Shown: positions 13,009-24,400 of the stretch, one piece after another
Position numbering within the stretch: the first letter of the stretch is position 1
Layout of the letters: each line of letters opens with the position of its first letter
Assembly: GCA_029204225.1 (NCBI GenBank)
Contig: CM055092.1
Coordinates: forward strand, 40,698,016-40,762,015
From: Diphasiastrum complanatum
Taxonomy: Eukaryota; Streptophyta; Lycopodiopsida; Lycopodiales; Lycopodiaceae
Reading direction: 5' to 3'
DNA: 64,000 bases
Position numbers and translations under genes: made by a program
The notes under the pieces: model-generated
Databases searched by the model: none
Seen by the model: only the letters and a program-made list of their open reading frames with translations
What the model was told of the DNA's origin: nothing

Positions 13009-14983
13009 CCCCCCCCCCCACTGGCTGCGGTGAGTATCGGTTGCAGCTCAGAGAAGCTCACGAGCTAGCCATTTATAATGGCCTAGCCTGTTGACCTGAT
13101 TCTGGCAGCTACACATGCTACCCTCATAGTGGTGGGCACAATGTTGCTGACTATCTCATGAGGTCACCATCTTTCATTCCACTAGTATCACACTTTGAGG
13201 TCATTCCCACTAATCTCTTTGATCACTCCTTTTTATCCTTCCAGCTGGGCTCTGTCCCAACTTCACAATCTCCACCTCGTTCCTCCATTACCCATGCTCC
13301 CAGATATACCTTTGCTCATCCCTACACTGAACTGAGACTTACCAAGAAGCCCTTGTTTCTTTAACTTCTCGCATGATAGCCCATTGGAGTCATAGGCCTG
13401 TTTCTTTACCACCTCACTTCACACAGCTGCCTCAGTTTCCTTTCCATCTAACACCCCACCAACACGCATTCACACCAGCTTGTCTTGTTCGGCCTCCTTG
13501 GTTTGATGATGAGTGTCGTTTCCTACATCTCCGTGTTACACACACACGCATACATGAGCCACTCATTCTATCCATTTTTCTCGTCGATCTCTCCATCGTA
13601 CACTCCGCCGCAAAAAGCGCGATTACGAATAACAAAAAGGGAGAAGCATCGTTGCTTCCCTATTTAGCTGCTCTACAGGCGCCTTTTGTCGTGCATTTAT
13701 CCCCTGCGCTCCACTCCCTCTTCTTGACGACCTACATGCTTGGTCCACCTACGATGTCACTATACACCCTACCCATTGACTCACCCATTTCCATCTCCCC
13801 TTGTCCAAATGAATTCACCTTCTTCACCTCTGAAGTGGTCATTTAGGCCATAAAGAAAATGAAGATCCATTGCACTAGAGACATAGAAGACTTCTGATCC
13901 ATGCTGCAAATATATTCTCACCCACTCTAGCCACTCTGCTTAATAGTGTTGTCGTCTCGGGCTTCCCCCGCTCCTGGTGTACTAATATTATCCATCCCAT
14001 CCACAAATGGTGACCCCCTTATGATCTCGGTCATTTGTGTAGATCACCTATATTCCTATGAATACCTTAACAGCCATCGAGAAAGACTTGTTTCTCTCGA
14101 AGCTGCAATCCATGCTGCGCAATCGCATCTTCAGAAGCTGGATACGTGATGATCTCAGGAATGAAGTTGTAATTATCAAAATCGAAGCTTCTTCTCTCGA
14201 CTACTTCAACTAAGATCCAACAGCTTGAGAATCAAGTGGAACAACATCATATTGCTATCCGAACTTGGGCACATGTACTTAAAGGTTCAAATACTGCTAT
14301 TCCTCCACCTCCACCTCCACCTTCATTTGTGTCAGCTACGTTGACCGAGAGCTGTTTTCGCGAGCAAAAAGCTCTTAATGTTTGGGTCAGAGGTATTATG
14401 AATTCCCATGATGTTGTTGGCGAAGCTAAGAAGTTTTTCGAAGAGAGTCTTCAACACCATAACAGAGGTATGGATATTGTGTGGCGGCCTAACAAGGATC
14501 CAGATACTCTTGTCATATGCTTCACATCTATATCTCATCATTGTGAAGTGCTAGGTAAGAGATCTATACTGTGGGATACCAAGATATACCTGGATGAAGA
14601 CCATACTTTCATTCAGGTTCAAGAACAAAAAAAGACAAGATAGGAGTTTTTAACAAATGGAAAACGGATGATCTACAGGGATGGTATTATTCGATTTGTA
14701 GATCGTAAACCCATTGCTATTAATGAAAGTTTGATTGAGATATTTGAGATTGTTCAAAGTTAGAATCAGAGTTAGAGAACTGAAGAGATGTCCAGTTGAA
14801 CTTGTAAATGGTTTGTGTACCATATAATCCTGGCCATTATTATCTTCTTAGTTAGATCTTGTTTTCCAATGTTGTTAGTTGACAACATCGATCCGTCTAG
14901 TTTCCATCCTTTTGATTTAATGATCAGTCTTATATGCCTCATGGCATGGAAAAGACATTAGTAAAGCTTCTTCTTCTTTTTTT

Positions 14984-15049
<66 letters not shown>

Positions 15050-18000
15050 TGCGTCTATGGTATATGTATAAAATATACATAACCTATAAAAATTAATGAA
15101 AAACCAAGAATGCAAATTCAATGCTGTTTTCTTGCCATAAAACATAATATTTTATGCATCTGTGATACAGAACAATATGTTCCCTACCAAAAAGGTACAG
15201 AACGGGAGTCTTTGGGGTCATAGTGCCGTTTTCTGTGAAACTTATTTTGGAATTGATCTTCAAAGGAGTTACCTTGATAACATGTACACTTGCCAGGTGG
15301 GAGTTTTCTGAAGTTTAGGAAACTTTGGTCCTTGAAATCACTTTATATTTTTTTGAGCAGTAAAACTATAAATCATAAGATCAAAAAATCTTAACAAGAA
15401 CCTGGGGAGGAGATAGTAAAATGTGTTGCAAAGTTAAGTCAATGGTCTGACAATAGGATGAACAATCAATCTTCTTCTGGAATCGCCATCTTGAAGTGAT
15501 TTTACTAATCTTAAACTTTTGGTTTATCTACAGAAATTGTCAACCTTTTGAAAGAGTCATCAGCCATCTATTTGTTGCTCTCTGCTACTAGGTTCACCTC
15601 ATGAATGCTTTGTTAAGGTTTCAGGTGAATGGCTATGTATTAAAAAATTGATTTGTCAATCTGGTACTTGAATGATCATGAAATTCCAATTATGTTAACA
15701 CAAGAAGTTTTTATGAGTACAAATAATTGATGTAGCCTACCTCAGTATCAGTCAATGGATATTTCTTTCTGTTTCCAATTCCATATATTCAATCGATCAC
15801 TTTTAAAGTTCTCTTTGAAATGGGTATTGAAGATTGGTTTTCAGCTTATTTATCTCTTTTGGAACAATTTCATATGGTTGTAAAAGGTGCAGTTTTTGGT
15901 TATCAGGATTTAACTGCGGAGAGGCAGCTAATTTCGCCACACCTGGATGGTTGGAAGTGGCTAAAGAGGCAGCTGTGCGTAGAGTGGCTCTAAATCATCT
16001 TCCGATGCTATCACATCAACAGCTTTTATACTATCATGCTATGTCTTTCCCTTCAAGGTTACTTTGTCTTCCTGAAATTCAGTATTGGAAGGTTTTGAAT
16101 TCAAGGAATAACTTATCATCAAAAGAATGTAACAGAAGATTTTAAATGAATTCTTACTTTTCTTATTAGGTGATTATCGGCATCTATAAATTTTGATTTA
16201 TGTGACATTCTTTGTGTGGTATAAATCAAGTGGACACGTCAATTGAACAACTTTTTGTGAATCTTGATGCTTCTACCCATAGATACCTGTTCCAAACTTT
16301 TTTCCTAATATTTTTCCCTTTGAGAAAAATTCCTTCACCTAAAAATTGTCTAAAACACACCAATGGAAGATTCTACATGAATTTATCAGGCCCCTTGAAC
16401 ATGATAGATGGAATTTTAGGGTAGCTTTGGGGCGACGACCACAACAACGAATGGTTCCGACTCTAAGACAGCAACATCAAACAGAATACACTGGACAGGT
16501 TAATTGAAATGCACCATCTGGTTTCCATTCAGACGTGCAGGCTACGGACTGCAGCCTGCCCCAAATAATCAGGTTAAAAATTTGAGAATTCTCTCCTTGC
16601 TCCTAATTATAGCACTTTGGACTTAAATAGGATGATAACTTTTGGGGCTAATAATATGTACTGCTACTTCCTAAAAGCATCCCTTTTTGAGCCAATGCCA
16701 TTGTTCAGCAACTTATTTATCCATTTGTGAATAGTCAGCTTTCTTAGAGTTGTGGTGCATGTAGATAGGCATGCCGCATGTGCATGGAAAATTATCCACC
16801 TGTACCGAGTCCTGACTGTTCATTCCTTATATTTTTATCTTCATCCACATGTACACACAGAGGAATAGTCAAATGCTTGCCAATCACTCATTTGTCCTGT
16901 GTCTCACTAGAACGTTAGTAAACCATGTCCATGTTTCCTGAAATGAGAAACCTGTACATGACCATTCCACAGTTTGTGTTGGTGCTGCACCATATTATTT
17001 TTCTGAATCAAAATGCGATCAGGATCAGATTACAACTTATTTTTGAACTGAGTAGAATAGGTTGCTTGCCCCCCCCCCAAATTTTCTTTCACTTTTACGT
17101 GTTTCTGGAATTTGATTGTTTACTCTGAAATTTTAGTTTCTGGACATCAGAATTCTATCCCTTTCAGACTCAGGTTTTTACTCCACTCCTCTCTTCCATA
17201 TCTCCGCGAGTCAGATTGCTAAAATCTTAAACGCCCGAGTCAAGCTGTAACTGTTAAGTTTCTAACTTTTTTGGATTTTGTATGTATGATGAATCATGAT
17301 TGATCGTATTTATATATATAGGTTTTCAGGAATTGATACTCAGGTAACTGTAGTCTGTGTTATTCATATGCGTTCTGTCCATCAATACCCTGGACCACTG
17401 ATTATTTGTTGGTTTTTTGCTGTAGACGCATAAGTCCAGCATTGTTCTTTGTACTTTTTTCGTCCCATAAATTCTATTCTCTGATTTGAAGAGTTCTGAA
17501 CCTGTTCGAATCCACAAATTGGATGGGCCGGTATGAATTGAGCCAGAAACATTAGTACACCAGAAGGCGGCAATGTTACTTCAAACTTTTAGTTTGTGTA
17601 AACATAAAAAGTGCACAATGCAAATCACATGTGGCATGCAGATAGAACTGGATTTAAATAGTTCAAGAGATGAAGATTATAAAGCTCTGTAAGGGTATCT
17701 GTGAAGTCTTTTAGTAGCCCTAACGCGTGGTATGGAGGCAATACGCTGCCGTCGATCACGATGAGAATCCCGAGATAAGATATCTGATTGGATCCATACT
17801 GATCTCTCTGACAAATATCTCTATGAAACAGGAACATCTTCACCCCAAGGGCCCCTGCCATGTCACTCGCGAATATGCACGATAAATACCTCTTGATATA
17901 TCGATGAGAACCCACTGTAGATCAGAGATATCTATGTGGTATATGCGTTAAAGATTAGAAGCCTGGGAAGCCTGAGAGTATCATGATAGCTGATGACCTT

Positions 18001-18490
18001 GGTGATGAAGCTGTTGAGAAGAGAGAAAAGCTGTGTGGGGATAGCATGAAACCGGAAGACTCACCACTCTCTGGATGTATGTGATCGACCTGAAAATAGC
18101 CTCAACCCGGAGTAAAATGGCGGTAAACTCAGCAAGTATAACCTGGTGAGGAACAAATGGTTTGGCCCCGATCATGCGTGCAAGCATACTGATCTGTAGA
18201 CGAGAAATGCTAGTCCACTCTCTCAGGAATTCCGGTGCTACAACTTCCAAGCCTCCGATGCATACATAATTGTGGTTTTACACTTACTTGGGGCATCCCA
18301 AATGTGCTTCTTGAAACAAAAACGACCCTTACGAAGTCGAGGTTTAGCAGCATGTCTCATACTGAAAGCAGGACCAGTGAAGGAAGTCCCCAAATAAGTG
18401 TAAGAGGATACCACCTCGAGTGGTTGGTTTCATAGAGTGAACACCTTTTGTAGCATAAAGGTCCTAAGGTATTAAAGATCATGATTGTTC

Positions 18491-18552
<62 letters not shown>

Positions 18553-18688
18553 TGTATTAATGTCTTTTCCATGCCAAAAAGCATATAAGACCAATAAGAG
18601 TACATGTCAAGTATGTGGTAACCATGGGAGCGTATATAAACTATGCATAAAAGATGAACAATATAAGTGGGAGCAAAAATAGCTGCCA

Positions 18689-18743
<55 letters not shown>

Positions 18744-21420
18744 AACAGGCTGTAAGGTGCATCTGACTTTAATTTAGATATTGTGTGAAAACAACTCATG
18801 TATCAAATGATCTTTTCCGTTTTCAATCAGGACTTCTCTCAGCCTTGGATCAAAGCTTCGAAGTTCGAGGCTAGAGCTCAAGAAGAAATCTTTGGGAGAA
18901 GAAATTGTGAAGACCAAGTTTGTGAATGATGTCATTTATAGCAATACTCTAATAAAGGATTTGCTTCATTGTGGAGTTTCTAGCTGCTTAGTATTTGCAG
19001 ATATCTTAAAAACTCCAGAGAGTAACTTAAGCTGGTTTTCAAATATAGCAAGTGATCTCCACAGTAGTGAAGACCTGTTGAGGATGGCAGGTTTGCGATC
19101 TTTGGAAGGTCTACACATGCCTCACTTGGTCAGTGAACAAAGTAACTTGGCTTGCAGAGGTACAGTTGATGATTGCAAGCGGCTGGACCAGAAAACTATT
19201 CTGGACTCTACAATGTCAACTTGTTTTAGTTTAAAGGCTGAAGAAAAATTGTTGCTTGCTAATTTACCATCTTCAGAAAATGAAGCCAACTCTAACTTCC
19301 AGAACAATAGATTGTCAAACTGCAATGCTAAGAGTCAATCCTTGAAAGATAATCTTCATACTAGTCTTCGGGGAAGTTTCATTGACTGGGAAAGTCTTTC
19401 CTGTGCAGCCTGTGGAAGTTTATGTTTTCTGAGTATGGCTATTATTCAACCCACCTTGACAGCTGCATGCACTTTTAGGCATCCACAACTTAGAGACACA
19501 AGCAAGTATCAGGTGTCCTCCACCATTGCTGGCACATCCTCAGAAAACGAGCTGGGTGGAATGGAATCTGGAATTGGGAGAGCTAATGTTCCAATCATTA
19601 AACAAATGGCTGCATCTTGTGGTTTGGAACAGGGAGATGTTGGTCATGTTTCTGCCGCTAGGAATGCACCGGAGGGGATTACTTGCACCAGAATAGATCA
19701 TGGGGTTTGGTACAGTTTATCTTCTGCCCCTATTGTCAGGAACTCTTCAAGGGATGACAATAGTTTGAAAGAGAACCCATCCATTGGTAACAGTGATTCA
19801 AAAGAGTCAGAGCCAATGGATCCAGTTACCATCGACTTCAGGATAAATCTTCCAGTAAAGCAGTTGCTGAAAGCAGATGAGATGGATGAGATAGAGTTCA
19901 CAAAAGTGAATGCTGAAGACATCCAAGGCACAGCTTTTTATGATAAGGGATTGGTAAAACAAAGATTTTTGGATGCCACACTAGATGATGCACAGGTTTT
20001 GAAAACTGAAGCTGCACAATCTTTTGATACAACTCTTACTTCACTTCAGCTGCTAGCAGCTGCCTACGATAACGAATCTGAATCTGATGATGACGAGTCA
20101 TTTTCAGATGAAGGCAATCCGTTATGTTTTTTGCCTGATTCTATACTGGGTGACAATGTGGATGCTGTTGGTCTATCTGCAGATGCACCATGGGAAAGCG
20201 TGGTTAGACCATTGAGTGAAATGGAAAACACCACTGTTTCTGAAGTAGGAAAAATTGGCCCTGCAATATCACTTCCAAAAATGAGTCCAGGTGTTGAACT
20301 TCTGGATAGGAATTTTATCTTCAAGGGTTTGTTGATTCCCGAAACTGATGCTGGTACTTTGGAAATGCCAGTATTAAAAGATAACGTGCCTTATAGAGAT
20401 ACCGATGAAACAACCAGTGGAGTAGTCCATGGCACTAGTCTGATTGAAACAGAGGTGTCTAAGAGTACGAGAAAAACTAGTACACATGGTGAGAAAAATG
20501 TTGGTGTTAAAGACATTGCTTCTGCCGAGCACAAAAGCTCAGAGACGTCAGATGATCAAAGCATCCCCGATCATCTCAGCTGCTTGAACAAAGGTAAATC
20601 CTTACATGTATTCAAATTATACTAGAATATCTGATTAGCCATGTTTGGAGTGTGTCCTTTCCTTATCAATGATAGCCACATTCTGGTGTGAGTCTTATTT
20701 AATGACAAGAATTGTTTCATCTGATTCCAGATGACGATTGAAATTCTTGATGATGCAAGTCTTCAGTTTACATCTTGTTGGGTCTATTAGTGGCTGTCGA
20801 TCAGTCTAGAGTGAAAAAAAGGTAGAAATGTTCTCCTCTATACTAGAATTCTTTATTACAAGGGTGTCTTGAGGAGAAGGTTAAAAGAACTGTACAAATA
20901 TGAGGCTGCAAGGTTGAACTGACTGCGACAGGGTGCTGTGGTACAGAGCTCCTGCCAAATGAGAAAGATGGCATTGGAGCAGTCAATTCCATTTGCAACG
21001 GTTGGCAGGGACATGATTTAGCAAGACCTCGTATCATGTGTTTGGAGCATGCTTATAAGGCCCAGTTACAGCTTCAATCACGAGGTGGAGGGCATGTGCT
21101 TGTCATCTTCCATCCCAGTAGGTGATTTGGGGCTTTTTGTATGGTTGTTCTTTTCTGAATAGTTTGTGTCAGCAACGCCAATAACTTGCATTCGATTCAG
21201 TTTTTATTCATCCAATGTTTCTTCTGATATTGAATAGTCATTGAAGCTGGCTACAATCAAACGAAGCCCTTTTAGAAAGAATACTTGGATCGTAATGTTT
21301 TTGGCAAAATTGATTGTCATATTTCATTCTCTGGTTGTTGTTTCAAATTTTTGGTATTCCCTAGTAATTGTTCATAGTTTTGTCGAATGAATGAGATCAC
21401 ACACCCACATGCACACACTT

Positions 21421-21464
<44 letters not shown>

Positions 21465-24400
21465 ACGCACAAGCACAAGCACATGTGCACGCACACACAC
21501 ACATATCATAGATGCAGGTGAATCCATTCTGCTGCATCTTTGTTCCGGAACGCTTTTTTATTTATTTGTTTTTGTAATAAAAAATAGAAAAAACATCTTA
21601 AGAGTTATGGCACTCAAATTATATTTTTTTTGAACATAAAAAAATTATAAGGACTGCAACTAATGAAAACCTTAAAAAACAAAAACAAAAACAAAATTTG
21701 AAATATGCAGCTATGAAATGGGGTTGAAGTACTCGGTGTAGGCATCATGTACCGACGCATTTTTGATAGGGCTGCAATCAACTGTCTCATGTTAGATGTT
21801 ATTTGGGCCAGCAAGTTGACTGTTGCACGCTCGGCACTTGCGATCTTCAACTGGATACATTGATTACATTTGGCTCCTCATAGGTGATATTTTCCTTTTG
21901 AGGGACATTAATCACATCTCAACAATAAAAACCATATTACATGCGTTTGAGCCCACTTTGGCCACTTAGTGACTAGTCGCTAGGTCAATGCTTCTTGGTT
22001 TCCAAGGGGAGGCTCGAACTTGAGACCAAAGAAACTTTGGATGCCAAGCTAACAACTTCAGTTCATAACTTTATGCTAATGAAATTTTATCATTTTACGG
22101 AGTTGCACTTTGTTAGTCTGTATTTTTCAAATGTAATTAGTGTTTCTTTTGAAACTAATGAATTGTTATCTAGGAAACATGATTGGGGTAGCTAAATCTT
22201 TATCTAGGGTAGGTGTGCAGGCAGAGTGCGGGTGGCTTGTAGCATTCCCTGGTGCAATGCTATTTTTGCCTCTTTCCAATTTATCAGTATGTTGATGCGT
22301 TGATTGATCAGTTCTGAGTTCAGTTAATACTAGATAAATTTGGAATTTCAGCTATTAGTCCTTTTTCCTATAAAAACAAGAAATTTGTGATCCAGGTCGC
22401 AGATTGCTGATGATCCGGAATACAAGTTCTGGATTGTTCCTGCAGCGGATCATGATCCGCTGCAACTATGGCGTCGATATAATTTAGGACCTTATCAAGA
22501 TTGCAGGTAGTTAGCAGATGACAAGCAAGAGCAGAAGGATGCAATTTGCATTATCCACATTTTAGTAGATGCTTCTAATAGTTTACCAAGTGGAAGATTA
22601 GCTAATTCAATTCAGGTTCTGGCTTGATAACCTTGGTCCCAAATTTGCAGCGAATCGCGATTCTGGGGGTATAGCGATCCGCGAATTGCAATTTGCTGCC
22701 CAGAATAGCCAGAAATTTTTTCTTTTTTTCTTTTTTACTTATCATAAATTTTTTTGACCTGAAATGAAGATTTCATGTTCATTTCAGGTCCAATTGTTTT
22801 TTCTTCTGAAACTACTGAAATTAGACCTGAAACTACTGTAATCGTAATCGTCTGTTGTTTCTCTATCTGCTGATACCCATATTGCCTGGATTTTTTTTTT
22901 ATCGAAAAAAAAAATAGTGATTCTGGGCGAATCCCTGTTTTTTTGGAGAGCGATTCTAGAATCGCGAGTGCAACTAGTTGGTCCTTGCAGTAAGCTTGTA
23001 CACAAACTTAAACCTATTGAGCTGAAACTCAGCACTGTAATTCAGATTTGTGAAGTAGCACATATTTCAGAAAAGGGGTGTGCTTCTGCTCAAATGACTT
23101 CGTAGTTTCTGCAAATGAAGAGCAAGAATGAAGCGTCTTCATGTGGAGAGTACTCAGGAATCAGGATAATTAAAGAGAAACCTGTGAGATTGTAGCTTGG
23201 TTTTTGCAAAGTTTTATAACACCACAAAATTGAGGTTTTCATAGTTTGTAGAATCTGGAATTCAGTTGAAATTGTCCTGTTTAAAGATGAGCTACCTTAT
23301 GTACCTTTTGGCCTTGGAAAACACTATGCAGAAATGCAATGTTGAAACGTGTTTGAAATAATGAGTAGTTCACAAGTGATATCGTTTGTTTGGCACATTG
23401 GATGTGAGGTAAGCTTGGAACGTGTCATTGAGATATGGAAGTCGTTAAGTACTAAAAATGATTGAAGAGTTTTTCAACTTTTAAAAAAAGCTACTTTCAA
23501 CCAGCGTAGTTGCAGAAAATAAGGGTACTACATTTTGGTACATGTGAAGGGGTTAAATATGTACATTCAATGCAATTTTCTGTATGCAGTTTTTGATTTA
23601 TCTCTGGCTTGAAACTTCCATCTATCAGTTAAAAGGGGTAAACTTTATGATCTGGATAGTTTTATTTGCCTACTTTCCATGTAACAATGTGGCAATAATT
23701 GGAATGCACTGATTTCAGGTTTCCAGGATTTTGAGCAGCGAGCCCAATTTCTGGCCATGGAACTGGGCATCAATCATGAGTGGACCAAAGCTCCAATATC
23801 TAGTCCTCACAAGGATCATTCACAGATTGTGAATGCTGCAATAGATGCTGCACATGATCATACGTTAGCTGACCATGATTGGGTTGCCCAGTTGGGAATG
23901 AATGTCCGTCACTCATACAAAATGAAGGAAAGACCTTCAGAAGATGTTGAAGGCTTAGAAGACAGGGGATTGTATGGATCTGCTAACCATAGTAGAGTTC
24001 CTTTATCATTTGGAAACCTTCAAAGTGAACCTGTACCGAAATCTTCACCACGGAATTTACTTAGAACAAGGCTACATCCTGGGAATCGATCTTCAAAGAG
24101 CACTCTAGAAAATAAACCTGGAGGCAAACATCTGAAGGAAAAAAAGTGCTGGGTTGTGGGCAGGTGGTGTGGAAGAGATTGGAGACTTGATCAAGTTCAT
24201 GTTCTTCTTGGAGGTTGTAGGGAAACTCCGGAGCCTTCCAAATTTTTTTCTCTAGTAACTACTACATTAGGTCCGTCCACTATAGGAATTTCTGAGACTG
24301 TCAATAATTCAATGGAGGCATTTCAATCCTTATGGTCAAAGTCCACTGATGGTACACAGACATGCGAAGATAGCTCATCTTCAGAGGAACAGCATCAACT

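Larger units (their letters stand above)
21118..23718 (+). other. Intron 6 of the REF6-like gene
   Basis: The intron lies between donor GTAGGT (21118) and acceptor GATTTCAG (ending 23718). It contains a (CA)n array at about 21424-21453, a 24-bp perfect palindrome (22441-22464) and a MITE-like element (22633-22984). The remainder is AT-rich with no coding signal. Confidence 0.7.

Noticed and set aside
21391-21633. His-Thr repeat ORF
   Set aside because: It is a translation of the (CA)n microsatellite with no other protein-like sequence.
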